Translations under genes and position numbers: made by a program
NCBI RefSeq assembly: GCF_002479495.1
Contig: NZ_DLNQ01000005.1
Span: forward strand, 879,276 to 943,275
Direction: 5' to 3'
DNA length: 64,000 nucleotides
DNA from: Brevundimonas sp. UBA7506
GTDB lineage: Bacteria; Pseudomonadota; Alphaproteobacteria; Caulobacterales; Caulobacteraceae
In this document: piece by piece, positions 17,647-26,615 of the stretch
How the letters are laid out: every line of letters begins with the position of its first letter
Position numbering within the stretch: position 1 is the first letter of the stretch
Notes under the pieces: generated by a model
What the model saw: only the letters and a program-made list of their open reading frames with translations
What the model was told of the DNA's origin: nothing
Databases searched by the model: none

Positions 17647-17997
17647 CTACAGCGGCCCCCTGAATATGAAGAAGGCCCCGCCCGCGATTAGCGAAAACCC
17701 GACCAGATGGTTCAGGGTCAGCTTCTCGCCCAGATAGGCCACCGAGAAGACGGCGAAGACCAGCAGGGTGATCACCTCCTGCATGGTCTTCAGCTCGGCC
17801 GCCGAATAGACCTGATGGCCGATGCGGTTGGCGGGCACGGCCAGGCAGTATTCAAAGAAGGCGATGCCCCAGCTCAGGATCACCACGATCCACAGCGGCT
17901 TGGACCCGAATTTCAGGTGACCGTACCAGGCGAAGGTCATGAAGACGTTCGACAGGGCCAGCAGAAGGATCGGCGTAAGATAGGGCGTCATCGGCAT
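17647..17997 (-). CDS. DUF486 (DMT superfamily-like) membrane protein
   Basis: This protein of about 116 aa has four transmembrane helices and the DUF486 pattern (NVFMTFAWYGHLKFGSKPLW, then FFEYCLAVPANRIGH, then LKTMQEVITLLVFAVFSV). It resembles half-size drug/metabolite transporters such as SMR proteins; substrate and function are unknown. ATG 17997 or 17991 may be the start, and neither has a strong ribosome site. It is divergent from tRNA-Thr. Confidence 0.85.
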   Translation of the reverse strand: MPMTPYLTPILLLALSNVFMTFAWYGHLKFGSKPLWIVVILSWGIAFFEYCLAVPANRIGHQVYSAAELKTMQEVITLLVFAVFSVAYLGEKLTLNHLVGFSLIAGGAFFIFRGPL

Positions 17998-18048
17998 GGC
18001 CGGACTGTGCTTGCGTCCTGACGATTCCACCAGCATAAGGCGCGCAAC

Positions 18049-18123
18049 GCCGGATTAGCACAGTGGTAGTGCAGCGGTTTTGTAAACCGAAGGTCGCGGG
18101 TTCAAATCCTGCATCCGGCACCA
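18049..18123 (+). tRNA. tRNA-Thr (anticodon UGU)
   Basis: A full cloverleaf can be folded. The acceptor arm is GCCGGAT/ATCCGGC, and the anticodon loop TTTGTAA sits in a GCGGT/ACCGA-type stem (the outermost GA pair is imperfect). The T-arm is GCGGG-TTCAAAT-CCTGC, the discriminator is A, and the 3' CCA is encoded. Anticodon TGT reads ACA threonine codons. Confidence 0.96.
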
Positions 18124-18183
18124 TCGCCTTGCATTAACGACCAATGTTCGCCTAACCTGCCCTCTTCTCAGGGAGCAAGGCAG

Positions 18184-18492
18184 ATGATCCTCACCCTCAT
18201 TTTGCTCGCGGCGTTGCAGACGCCCACGACGCAGGCTGAACCTGGCGCACAGACGTCTCCGGCCGCGCAAGCCTCGCAGGCCGCCCGTCCTGCGGAAACG
18301 GCCAGGTCCAATCGCCGCGCCCGACCGGTCTGCCAGCACCGCGCCCGCACAGGCTCAGTCCTGAGACGAGATGTCTGCGTGTCCGCTCAACAGGCGGCGA
18401 ACCAGCAAAGCGCCGCGAAGCAATACATAGAAGAGGCGACCGCCGGGATCGGCCATGAGGAACTGCCTCTGGGCGGCCTTCCGCGCGAATAG
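18184..18492 (+). CDS. Small exported protein with paired cysteines
   Basis: This 102-aa protein starts with a short hydrophobic segment (MILTLILLAALQTPTTQA), likely a signal peptide. It continues with an Ala/Gln-rich linker and then a motif of the form RPVC-(x6)-GS-(x4)-DVC (about residues 47-66), which resembles a recurring small alphaproteobacterial domain with two cysteines. A good GGGAGCAAGG ribosome site lies just upstream. Function is unknown, and a disulfide-bonded periplasmic peptide is the simplest inference. It follows tRNA-Thr by 60 bp and might be read from its own promoter. Confidence 0.7.
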   Translation: MILTLILLAALQTPTTQAEPGAQTSPAAQASQAARPAETARSNRRARPVCQHRARTGSVLRRDVCVSAQQAANQQSAAKQYIEEATAGIGHEELPLGGLPRE

Positions 18493-18579
18493 CCGCCCGA
18501 GTGAGAGCGCTGGCCTTCCTTATCCAGCGCAGGCTATAGGCTGCCATTGACGACACCTGTAGCCCGCCGCCTCCTCCCC

Positions 18580-19206
18580 ATGTCTGAGACGACCAACAAG
18601 CTGGGCCACAAGATCGGGACGCGCGGCGCGCGGACCCGTCGCGCCATACTCGACGCCCTGCGCGAGCTGCTGAATCACAAGCACCTGGGCGAAATCCGAG
18701 CCGCCGACGTGGCTATGGCGGCGGGCGTCTCGGCGCCGACCTTCTACACCTACTTCAAGTCGGTCGAGGAAGGCCTGCTGATCCTCTGCGAGGAGGCGGG
18801 CGAGGACTTTCAACGCCTGGCGCGGCACATTCACGCCGACTGGACCGCGGACCGCGCCTTTGACGCGGTACGGGCCTATGTGCTGGAGGTCCTGGCCCTT
18901 TGGAACGACCATGGGCCGGTGCTGCGGGTCGAGCATATGCTGGCCGACAAGGGCGAGCCCGACTTCGCTGAAAGCCGCATCAAGCGAATGCGCCGCCTGC
19001 ACCTGGCGCTGGAACGCCGCATCGCCCAGGCCAAGGCCAACGGTCACCTGCCGGAGGGCCTCAGCCCGCGCCTGACCTCCTACGAGACCGCCAATCTGGT
19101 CGAGTCAGTCGCCGCCGGTTTCGCCCTGATGCGCCGCGCCGACACTGCCGAGGCCATTGTCGACACGACGGCGCATATCGTCGTGAAGCTGACGACGGGG
19201 CGCTGA
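18580..19206 (+). CDS. TetR family transcriptional regulator
   Basis: The 208-aa protein has an N-terminal TetR helix-turn-helix (ARTRRAILDALRELLNHK, then AADVAMAAGVSAPTFYTYFK at about residues 44-63), followed by an all-helical ligand/dimerisation domain. The likely start is ATG 18580 (MSETTNKLG); a TTG at 18547 would extend it. It does not lie next to an obvious divergent target: the upstream gene is co-directional and feoB downstream is convergent. Its ligand and targets cannot be inferred. The RND pump 6 kb away is a possible but unsupported target. Confidence 0.88.
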   Translation: MSETTNKLGHKIGTRGARTRRAILDALRELLNHKHLGEIRAADVAMAAGVSAPTFYTYFKSVEEGLLILCEEAGEDFQRLARHIHADWTADRAFDAVRAYVLEVLALWNDHGPVLRVEHMLADKGEPDFAESRIKRMRRLHLALERRIAQAKANGHLPEGLSPRLTSYETANLVESVAAGFALMRRADTAEAIVDTTAHIVVKLTTGR

Positions 19207-19278
19207 CGCCCCAAGGGCCCAGCGTCATTCCTGGTGGGCCGCGGTCAGAAGGCTCCGCCTCCTCGACCCGACGCGGCC

Positions 19279-21162
19279 TTAGCCCCCGCCCAGCGCCACG
19301 GCGACGTGATAGACGATGAAGGCCGCCAGATAGGCCAGCCCGAACAGATAGCCGACCATGATCATGGTCCACTTCATCGAGCCGGTCTCGCGACGAACCA
19401 CGCCGAGGGTCGGCAGGCATTGCGGCGCGAAGACGTACCAGGCCAGGAAGGCCAGACCCGTAGCCAGCGACCAGTCGGCCGACAGGACCGAGGCCAGGGC
19501 GCCGACGTTCTCTTCGGCGCCGGCGATCGAATAGACCGTGCCGAGCACCGCCACGGCGACCTCGCGCGCGGCCATGCCGGGGACCAGGGCCACCACCATC
19601 TGCCAGCTGAAGCCGATGGGGGCGAAGATGGGCTCCAGAGCCTTGCCGATCATGCCGGCGAAGGAATAGTCGATGGCCGGTCCCGTCGCCCCTTCGGGCG
19701 GATAGGGGAAGGTCGACAGAGCCCAGACGATGACCATCAGCGGCAGGATGATCTTGCCCGCGCGGCGAATGAAGATCTTGGCGCGCAGCCACAGATTGAA
19801 CAGGACGCTCTTGATGTCGGGGATCTTGTAGGCCGGCAGCTCCATCATGAAGGGCTCGACGGCGCCGCGCCAGAAGACCCGGCGGATCACCAGCGAGACC
19901 AGAAGCGCACTGACGATGCCCGCCGCATAGAGGCCGAACATCACCAACCCCTGCAGGCTGGCCCAGCCCCAGACGGTCTCGTTGGGGATAAAGGCGGCGA
20001 TGATCAGGGTGTAGACGGGAATCCGCGCCGAGCAGGTCATCAGCGGCGCGATCAGGATGGTGGTCAAGCGGTCGCGTTTCGCCTCGATCACCCGCGTGGC
20101 CATGATGCCGGGAATGGCGCAGGCGAAGCTGGACAGCAGGGGGATGAAGGCGCGGCCGTGCAGCCCCGCCCCGCCCATGATCTTGTCCATCAGGAAGGCC
20201 GCGCGGGCCATGTAGCCGAAGTCTTCCAGCACGATGATGAACAGGAAGATGATCAGGATCTGCGGCAGGAAGACCAGGACGCTGCCGACCCCGCCGATCA
20301 GACCGTCCACGATCAGACTCTGCACCAGGCCGGTGAAGCCCTGATCCGGCAGGACCGTGGCCACCCATCCGCCAACCAGGGCGAAGAAGGCCTCGATGCC
20401 GTCCATCGCGGGCGTGGCCCAGGTGAAGACCGCCTGGAACATGACGAACAGGATGGCCAGGAGAATGGCCAGACCGGCGATGGGGTGCAGCAGGACGCTG
20501 TCGATCTTGCCGGTCAAGGTGTCGGGCCGCTCGGGCGGGCGCACGCAAGCCTTCATGATGCGCTCGGCCTCGCGGTGGGCGTCGCGGATTTCGGCGGCGG
20601 ACGGGGCGTGCCACTCGCTGCGGGTCTCGCCCACGGCCTGATCGGCCTGAGCCTGCGCGGCGGCGACCAGCTCGGCGATGCCGCGCTTGCGCGTCGCCAC
20701 CGTCGTGACCACGGGCGCGCCAATCTCGGCCGACAGCTTTTCAAGGTCGATGCGCAGGCCTTGACGCTGGGCGATGTCGAACATGTTGAGGGCCAGCACC
20801 ATCGGGCGACCGACCTGTTTCAACTCCAGCGCCAGACGCAGCACCAGACGCAGGTTGGTGGCGTCAGCGACGCAGACCACCACGTCCGGCGGGGTCTCGC
20901 CCGGCAGGGCGCCGAGCACGGCGTCGCGGGTTACCTCCTCGTCCAGACTGCGGGCGCGCAGGGAATAGGTGCCCGGCAGGTCCAGCACCGACAGAGTGCG
21001 GCCGTCGGCGGCGTGGATGCGCCCCTCCTTCCGCTCGACGGTGACGCCGGCGTAGTTGGCGACCTTCTGATGCGAGCCGGTCAGAGCATTGAACAAGGCG
21101 GTCTTGCCGCTGTTGGGGTTGCCGACCAGAGCGATGCGGGCAGTACGAACGGCCATATCCAT
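19279..21162 (-). CDS. feoB: Ferrous iron transporter FeoB
   Basis: FeoB is the GTPase-coupled inner-membrane Fe(II) permease. This 627-aa form is shorter than E. coli FeoB (773 aa) but complete. The N-terminal G domain has G1 GNPNSGKT (14-21), G3 DLPG and G4 NMFD. Residues from about 225 form the transmembrane core, including the Gate motifs SSFACAIPGIMATR and LMTCSARIPVY with conserved Cys. It lacks a long cytoplasmic C-terminal extension. It overlaps the feoA stop (TGATG), showing translational coupling; an alternative internal ATG lies at 21156. Confidence 0.96.
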   Translation of the reverse strand: MDMAVRTARIALVGNPNSGKTALFNALTGSHQKVANYAGVTVERKEGRIHAADGRTLSVLDLPGTYSLRARSLDEEVTRDAVLGALPGETPPDVVVCVADATNLRLVLRLALELKQVGRPMVLALNMFDIAQRQGLRIDLEKLSAEIGAPVVTTVATRKRGIAELVAAAQAQADQAVGETRSEWHAPSAAEIRDAHREAERIMKACVRPPERPDTLTGKIDSVLLHPIAGLAILLAILFVMFQAVFTWATPAMDGIEAFFALVGGWVATVLPDQGFTGLVQSLIVDGLIGGVGSVLVFLPQILIIFLFIIVLEDFGYMARAAFLMDKIMGGAGLHGRAFIPLLSSFACAIPGIMATRVIEAKRDRLTTILIAPLMTCSARIPVYTLIIAAFIPNETVWGWASLQGLVMFGLYAAGIVSALLVSLVIRRVFWRGAVEPFMMELPAYKIPDIKSVLFNLWLRAKIFIRRAGKIILPLMVIVWALSTFPYPPEGATGPAIDYSFAGMIGKALEPIFAPIGFSWQMVVALVPGMAAREVAVAVLGTVYSIAGAEENVGALASVLSADWSLATGLAFLAWYVFAPQCLPTLGVVRRETGSMKWTMIMVGYLFGLAYLAAFIVYHVAVALGGG

Positions 21163-21443
21163 CAGGCGTTTCCTCTATCCAGACGGATGGTCAGACTGGC
21201 CGCCTCATGCCGGCGCAAGGCCACGCGCATGTCGTCCACCTTCATCGCGATGGGATCGCGACCGAACAGGCCCTCGTGCAGCAACTCGACGCGCGCACCC
21301 TCGACGAAGCCCAGTTCCAAAAGGCGACGCTCCAGCTCGATCTCGTGGTCCTGATGGTGGCAATGCGTGCCGACCTGAACGATGACGCCGCGATCGCCGC
21401 GTCGGGCCTGGCTAAGTTTGATGGTGTCGGTCATGGCGCTCAT
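21162..21443 (-). CDS. feoA: Ferrous iron transport protein FeoA
   Basis: FeoA is a small cytosolic SH3-like protein needed for FeoB function. This copy is 93 aa, with the family core LLELGFVEGARVELLHEGLF and PIAMKVDDMRVALRRHEA. The start at 21443 or at 21434 (MTDTIKLSQ) is possible. It is the first gene of the feoAB operon, and an AT-rich sequence resembling a Fur-type site lies 31 bp upstream. Confidence 0.93.
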   Translation of the reverse strand: MSAMTDTIKLSQARRGDRGVIVQVGTHCHHQDHEIELERRLLELGFVEGARVELLHEGLFGRDPIAMKVDDMRVALRRHEAASLTIRLDRGNA

Positions 21444-21473
21444 TACGACGGCGCCCGGCGCCGCTCACTTAAG

Positions 21474-21497
21474 TTGACAGTGATTATCAGCTGCGAA
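21474..21497. promoter_or_regulatory. Possible iron-responsive (Fur-like) site upstream of feoAB
   Basis: The AT-rich stretch around TGACAGTGATTATCA lies in the divergent region between feoA and the cytochrome c gene. It holds the TGATTATCA element seen in Fur-type boxes. Symmetry is poor, so this is a tentative call that rests mainly on the feoAB context. Confidence 0.35.
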
Positions 21498-21582
21498 CCG
21501 TTCGCGTCCAGTAACGATAACCGGCGCCGTTGCGACCAATCGCCCATCGGCTATCAAGAGCGACTGGCCTATGGAGTTCGCC

Positions 21583-22116
21583 ATGCGCACCAACCTTCTT
21601 CTTTCCGCAGCCCTGACCGCCTCGTTCGCCTTGGCCGCCTGCGGCGACAACGCCGCGCCCGCCGCGGATGCGACGCCCAAGGCTCCGCCGCCGCCCGCGC
21701 CGACCGAGGCGGAGAAGGTCGCCATGCTGGCCGCCCTGCCCGCGCCCTACAATGCCGGCGACCTGGAGAACGGCCGTCGAGCCTTCGCCCGTTGCCGCTC
21801 CTGCCACACCATCACGCCGGGCGGCCCGAACATGGCGGGGCCGAACCTGTACGGCGTCTTCGGGCGACAGGCCGGAGCCATGGACAAGTACAGCTACTCG
21901 CACGCCCTGCGCACGGCGGGCTTCGCCTGGGACGCCGACAAGCTGGATCACTGGCTGGAGAACCCCAGGACCTTCCTGCCCGGCAACAAGATGACCTTCG
22001 CTGGCCTGCGCGACGCCACGGACCGCCGCGACGTCATCGCCTTCCTGAAGGTCGAGACCGGCTATGCCCCGGAAACGGCGAAGGCCGCCGCTGCCGCGAC
22101 GGCCCCCGCTTCATGA
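21583..22116 (+). CDS. Cytochrome c family lipoprotein
   Basis: This 177-aa class I cytochrome c has a lipoprotein signal peptide (MRTNLLLSAALTASFALAAC, lipobox LAAC, Cys20), a Pro/Ala linker, the haem-binding motif CRSCH (about residues 72-76) and the sixth-ligand Met in GNKMTFAGL. It resembles cytochrome c2/c552-type carriers, anchored to the membrane by lipid and facing the periplasm. ATG 21583 is chosen because a GGAG sits 8 bp upstream; ATG 21571 would add four residues ahead of the signal peptide. It is divergent from feoAB and could share iron control. Confidence 0.9.
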   Translation: MRTNLLLSAALTASFALAACGDNAAPAADATPKAPPPPAPTEAEKVAMLAALPAPYNAGDLENGRRAFARCRSCHTITPGGPNMAGPNLYGVFGRQAGAMDKYSYSHALRTAGFAWDADKLDHWLENPRTFLPGNKMTFAGLRDATDRRDVIAFLKVETGYAPETAKAAAAATAPAS

Positions 22117-22122
22117 CCCTTG

Positions 22123-22148
22123 GACGCCGGGCGGATCAGCCCGGCGTC
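22123..22148. terminator. Hairpin between cytochrome c and RND pump genes
   Basis: A perfect 10-bp stem (GACGCCGGGC / GCCCGGCGTC) with a 6-base loop spans the RND gene's stop codon between two convergent genes. There is no T-run, so it may act as a 3'-end stabiliser or a weak bidirectional terminator. Confidence 0.45.
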
Positions 22149-25100
22149 ATGTCCGGCGTCTTGCCGTCGGCGATCTCCTGGGCTTCCCACTCCTCGATCT
22201 TGCGAGCGGTGTATTCCGGCGACTTGGTGAAGCGCGCCAGGACGCCGTAGATCACCGGCACCACGAACAGGGTCAGGATGGTGGCGAAGATCGCCCCCGT
22301 GAAGATGACCACGCCGATGGTCTGACGGCTGCCCGCGCCCGCACCTTGCCAAAGCACCAGCGGCAGGGCGCCGAAGGCAGTGGCGATCGAGGTCATGATG
22401 ATCGGGCGCAGGCGCAAGCTGGAGGACTCGATGATGGCCTCACGGATGCTCCGCCCCTGATCGCGCAGTTGATTGGCGAACTCAACGATCAGGATGCCGT
22501 TCTTGGCCGCCACCCCGATCAGGATGATCAGGCCGATCTGGCTGTAGATGTTCAGGCTGGAGCCCGCCATCAACAGACCGAACAGACCGCCCGCCGCCGC
22601 CAGAGGCACGGTCAGCATGATGACCGCGGGGGTGATCCAGCTCTCGAACTGAGCCGCCAGAACCAGGAAGACCAGCAGCAAGGCCAGACCGAAGGCCCAG
22701 CCCACGGCGCTGCCCGCCTCCTGCTGATCGCGGGCCGCGCCGCCCCACCGGATCGTGACGGCGCCCTGCGGCTGCTTGGCCACTTCGGCGTTCAGGAAGG
22801 CGACCGCGTCGTCGATGGTGGTGCCGGGGTTCAGATCGGCCGAAAGCGTGATGGCGCGCTGGCGATCCAGACGTCGGCGATCGGGCGTGTCGCCGGAGGT
22901 CTTGGTGGTGACCACCGCCGACAGCGGCACCAGCTGGCCCGCGCCGGTGGAGACGTAAAGAGCCTCCAGATCGGTCACGCCTCGCCGGTTGTCGCGGTCG
23001 GTCTGCAGGATGACGTCGTACTCCTGACCACCCTTGATGTAGGTGGTGGCGCGGCGCGAGCCGAACATGGTTTCCAGCGCGCGGCCGATCTGCTGCGACG
23101 AGACGCCCAGGGCGGCGGCCTTCTGCGGATCGACGTCGACCAGCAGACGCGGCGCGTTGGGCTCATAGTTCAGGCGCGGTCGCGAGAGGCCGGGGTTTTC
23201 CTGCGCCGCGGCCAGGATGGGCTGCAGCCAGTCGTAGATCGGGCCGTATTCGGCGCCCGTCACAATCATCTCGACCGAGTTGGAGTTGCCGCCGCCGCGC
23301 TGGAAGGCGCCGGGGGTCGAGGCGTTGACCTGGGCGTCCGTCTGGCCCCGCAGCTTGCCGTTCAGCTCCTGGGCGATCTCGTCAGCCGAACGGGTGCGCT
23401 GGGACCAGTCGGCCAGGTTCAGAACCCCGTTTCCAGAGTTGTAGCTGCCGCCGCCGAAACCGGGCGACGAGATCAGGTAGTTGGCGGCTTCGCCGCTGTC
23501 GCGGTACTCGGCCAGGATCGGCTCCAGCCCCAGCATGATCTTGCGGGTGTAGTCGAAGCCAGCGCCTTCGGGCCCCTGGACCCGGATCTGGACACGGCCG
23601 CGATCCTCGTTCGGCACCAGCTCATTGGGCAGAACCAGGAAGATGCCGCCCGCGCCCGCCGCCACCAGGACGATCAGGCCGATGACCCCGCCCACGGCGG
23701 CGCGACGGCCCAGCAGGGCGTTCAGCGAGTTGGCGTAGGAGTGCTTCAGCGCCTCCATGGCCCGGTCGACGCGACGGGCCAGCCAGCCGCCGGTCTGGGC
23801 CGGCTTCAGGATCTTGGACGCCAGCATCGGCGACAGGCTCAGCGCAAGGAAGGCCGAGAAGGCCACGGCCGCGGCGATGGCCGCCGCCAGTTCGACGAAC
23901 AGACGACCGACGTAGCCCGGCAGGAACAGCAGGGGCGCGAACACCGACAGCAGCACCACGGTCGTCGCCACGACAGCGAAGAAGACCTGACGCGCGCCGC
24001 GCTCGGCGGCCACCAGCGGCGGCTCGCCGTGGTCCAGACGGCGCTGGATGTTCTCGACCACGACGATGGCGTCATCGACCACCAGGCCGATGGCCAGCAC
24101 CAGAGCCAGCAAGGTCAGCAGGTTCAGCGAGAAGCCGAGCGGCGCCAGGACGATGAAGGTCGCCAGCAAGCAAATGGGCGCCACCACCGACGGGATGATC
24201 GCGGCGCGCAGGCTGCCCAGGAAGATGAAGTTGACCAGGGCCACCAGGGCCATCGAGATGCCGATGGTGATCCAGACCTCGTCAATGGCGTGCGAGGTGA
24301 AGACCGAGTTGTCGGACCCGACTTCAAGCGTGGTGCCGGGCGGCAGGGTCGGCTTGATCTGCTCCATCAGGGCGCGCGCGCCGTCCGAGATCTGCAGGTC
24401 GTTGGACTGGGCCTGACGGGTGACCGCCAGACCGATCTGGTCGATGCCGTTGCCGCGGAACAGGCGACGCGCCTCGGCGGGGGCCTCCTCGATCCGGGCG
24501 ATGTCGCCCAGGCGCGTGACATAGGCCGCACTGCCCAGCAGGGCGCCGGTCACGCCGTTGGTCATGGCGGCGGACGCCGCGCCGAGCGTGCCGGACGCCT
24601 GGGCGCCGGTGGCCGTCGAGGCCGAGCCGCGCGTGCCGATAGGCAACTGGGCGAAGTCGGCGGGCCGCGCATAGGTGCGGGCCACGCGGACGGTGTAGTC
24701 CTTCTGGGTCGACTCCAGCGAACCGGCGGGCAGTTCGACGTTCTGGTTGGTCAGGGCGGTTTCGACGTCAGCGACGGTCAGGCCGCGCGCGGCCATGGCG
24801 GCGGCGTCCAGCCAGATGCGCATGGCGTAGCGCTGCTCGCCGAAGATGTTGACCTGTGCCACGCCCGGCACGGTGGCGAAGCGGTCCACCAGATAGCGGT
24901 CGGCGTAATCCGTCAGTTCCAGACGGTTCATCGTCGTGGAGCGCAGGAACATGATCATGATCGGCTGGCTGTCGGAGTCGGCCTTGGCCACTTCCGGCGG
25001 GTCCGCCTGATCCGGCAGACGCCCCTGAACGCGCGAGACGCGGTCGCGCACGTCGTTGGCGGCGTCGTCGATGTTGCGGTCCAGCGAGAACTCGATGTTG

Positions 25101-25372
25101 ACGTTCGAACGACCGTCGCGGCTGGTCGAGTTGATGCGCTCAACGCCCTGGATGCCGGCGATCTGTTGCTCGATCGGCTCTGTGATCCGGCTTTCGATCA
25201 CCTCGGCCGAGGCGCCCGCGTAGCTGGTGCTGACCGAGACGATGGGCGGATCGACGTCCGGCAGTTCGCGCACCGGCAGGAAGAAGAAGGCCGCCAGGCC
25301 GATGACGCACAAAACGATGGCCGCCACCGCCGCGAAGACGGGGCGCCGGACCGAAACATCAGAGAGCATCAT
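22136..25372 (-). CDS. RND (HAE1/AcrB-type) efflux transporter permease
   Basis: This 1078-aa inner-membrane proton antiporter is the pump subunit of a tripartite efflux system. The transmembrane-4 proton-relay motif LAIGLVVDDAIVVVENIQ is present, and both duplicated halves with large periplasmic loops are intact. Residues 249-282 form a low-complexity Ala/Ser/Gly/Thr insertion (ASTATGAQASGTLGAASAAM) in the periplasmic docking/porter region, where relatives have a short turn. It is translationally coupled to the adaptor gene upstream (TGATG). No outer-membrane TolC-like factor is adjacent, so it must recruit one encoded elsewhere. Substrates are unknown. Confidence 0.94.
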   Translation of the reverse strand: MMLSDVSVRRPVFAAVAAIVLCVIGLAAFFFLPVRELPDVDPPIVSVSTSYAGASAEVIESRITEPIEQQIAGIQGVERINSTSRDGRSNVNIEFSLDRNIDDAANDVRDRVSRVQGRLPDQADPPEVAKADSDSQPIMIMFLRSTTMNRLELTDYADRYLVDRFATVPGVAQVNIFGEQRYAMRIWLDAAAMAARGLTVADVETALTNQNVELPAGSLESTQKDYTVRVARTYARPADFAQLPIGTRGSASTATGAQASGTLGAASAAMTNGVTGALLGSAAYVTRLGDIARIEEAPAEARRLFRGNGIDQIGLAVTRQAQSNDLQISDGARALMEQIKPTLPPGTTLEVGSDNSVFTSHAIDEVWITIGISMALVALVNFIFLGSLRAAIIPSVVAPICLLATFIVLAPLGFSLNLLTLLALVLAIGLVVDDAIVVVENIQRRLDHGEPPLVAAERGARQVFFAVVATTVVLLSVFAPLLFLPGYVGRLFVELAAAIAAAVAFSAFLALSLSPMLASKILKPAQTGGWLARRVDRAMEALKHSYANSLNALLGRRAAVGGVIGLIVLVAAGAGGIFLVLPNELVPNEDRGRVQIRVQGPEGAGFDYTRKIMLGLEPILAEYRDSGEAANYLISSPGFGGGSYNSGNGVLNLADWSQRTRSADEIAQELNGKLRGQTDAQVNASTPGAFQRGGGNSNSVEMIVTGAEYGPIYDWLQPILAAAQENPGLSRPRLNYEPNAPRLLVDVDPQKAAALGVSSQQIGRALETMFGSRRATTYIKGGQEYDVILQTDRDNRRGVTDLEALYVSTGAGQLVPLSAVVTTKTSGDTPDRRRLDRQRAITLSADLNPGTTIDDAVAFLNAEVAKQPQGAVTIRWGGAARDQQEAGSAVGWAFGLALLLVFLVLAAQFESWITPAVIMLTVPLAAAGGLFGLLMAGSSLNIYSQIGLIILIGVAAKNGILIVEFANQLRDQGRSIREAIIESSSLRLRPIIMTSIATAFGALPLVLWQGAGAGSRQTIGVVIFTGAIFATILTLFVVPVIYGVLARFTKSPEYTARKIEEWEAQEIADGKTPDMTPG

Positions 25373-26505
25373 CAGCGCGCCGCCTGAGCTGCGCGCGCGC
25401 CGCCCTTCTTGTCGCCGCCCCCGCCGACCGTGACGGGCGCGCCCGGCTGGATGCGGTTCAGGCCCGAAGCCACCACGCGGTCATTGTTGTCCAGACCCGA
25501 CAGGATCTCGACAAAGCCGCCCTCGACGGCGCCGGTCTGCACCTCGACACGCTGAGCGGTCGTGCCCTTCTCGCCGCGCGCGATGCGATAGACGAAGGCG
25601 CCCTGGCCCTCGTACTGCACGGCGGCCTCGGGCACCGAGAGGCTTTGACGACGGCCCTGCTGCACGGCCACGCGCATCATCATGCCGGGACGGATGCGGG
25701 CGCCCGGATTGGCGAACTCGGCGCGGGCGATGACGGCGCGGGTCTGTTCATTGACGCGCGTATCCAGCAGGGCGATGCGGCCGTTGAAGCTCTCGCCGGC
25801 ATAGGCGTCGGCCGTGGCGATCAGAGGAGTGCCGACCTGAAGCACGCCCAGATAGCGTTCGGGCAGGGGGAAATCGACGCGGATGGCGCTGGTGTCGTCC
25901 AGGGTGGTGATGACCGATCCGGGCGAGATCAAGGTCCCCGGCGTCACCGTCGTCAAACCCAGAACCCCGGCGAAGGGCGCGCGCAGCACACGGTCGCCGC
26001 GACGGGCTTCCGACGCCGCGACGGCGGCGCGGGCGCTCTGCAGGGCGGTTTCGGCCTGCTCGGCGGTGACGCGCGGGGCCACGCCGCGCTCGGCCAGAAT
26101 CTTGAAGCGGTCGTATTCGCGCTGGGCCTGGGCCAGCTGGGCCCGCGCCTGGATCAGGTCGGCGTCTTCCTCGCGCGCCTGCAGTTCGACCAGTGGGGCG
26201 CCCGCCGCGACCCGCTGGCCGTCCACGAACATGACGCGCGTGATCAGCTCGGTCGTATTGGAGGTGATGTTGACCGAGCGCTTGCTGCGGGCCACGCCCA
26301 GGACCCGGATCTGGTCGGCGAACTCGCGCGGGGTTGCGACGGCCTCGGCCACCGCCTGACCGCGCCCGCCGCCAGGGCCGCCCCGACCGGGACCGCCCGC
26401 GCCGCCCTTGTTGTCGTCAGCGAGGGTGATCTTCAGCACCGCCGCCAGGACCATGAGCCCCACCAGACAGGCCGCCGCGATGATGAAAAAATGGCGTTTG
26501 AACAC
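25372..26505 (-). CDS. RND efflux periplasmic adaptor subunit
   Basis: This membrane fusion protein links the RND pump to the outer-membrane channel. It is about 377 aa from a GTG at 26505, which follows GGGGAGA; a TTG at 26529 is an alternative. It has an N-terminal membrane anchor (FFIIAAACLVGLMVLAAVLK), a Gly-rich linker, a lipoyl-like half (ITRVMFVDGQRVAAGAPLVE), a helical hairpin (about residues 105-160), the LRAPFAGVLGLTTVTPGTL return strand and a beta-barrel domain. The C-terminal tail is Gly/Lys/Ala-rich. It is first in the operon with the permease. Confidence 0.93.
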   Translation of the reverse strand: MFKRHFFIIAAACLVGLMVLAAVLKITLADDNKGGAGGPGRGGPGGGRGQAVAEAVATPREFADQIRVLGVARSKRSVNITSNTTELITRVMFVDGQRVAAGAPLVELQAREEDADLIQARAQLAQAQREYDRFKILAERGVAPRVTAEQAETALQSARAAVAASEARRGDRVLRAPFAGVLGLTTVTPGTLISPGSVITTLDDTSAIRVDFPLPERYLGVLQVGTPLIATADAYAGESFNGRIALLDTRVNEQTRAVIARAEFANPGARIRPGMMMRVAVQQGRRQSLSVPEAAVQYEGQGAFVYRIARGEKGTTAQRVEVQTGAVEGGFVEILSGLDNNDRVVASGLNRIQPGAPVTVGGGGDKKGGARAAQAAR

Positions 26506-26554
26506 GCGACGCAGTCTCCCCGACAACAAGCGGTCCCGCTTAGCGGGTCATGGC

Positions 26555-26581
26555 CGTTACGCAAATAAAGTATCTGTAACG
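26555..26581. promoter_or_regulatory. Inverted repeat upstream of the RND operon
   Basis: Arms CGTTAC and GTAACG are separated by 15 AT-rich bases, 50 bp upstream of the adaptor start. The layout fits an operator overlapping a promoter for a TetR- or MarR-like repressor, but no such gene is adjacent. Confidence 0.4.
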
Positions 26582-26615
26582 TGGAGGGGTTTGGTTTCCG
26601 TCGCGGCAAATTGCG

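Noticed and set aside
18580..19206. TetR gene as regulator of the RND pump at 22-26 kb
   Set aside because: It is separated by feoAB and a cytochrome gene, and no matching operator was shown; it is left as a question in the findings.
19234..21354. 706-codon frame antisense to feoB
   Set aside because: High Asp/Gln/His/Gly content from reversed codons of a membrane protein; no protein-like pattern.
22064..25387. 1107-codon open frame antisense to the RND pump
   Set aside because: It lies wholly opposite a canonical RND gene. Its composition (Gln/His/Arg/Asp-rich) is typical of antisense frames in high-GC genes, and no family pattern is seen.
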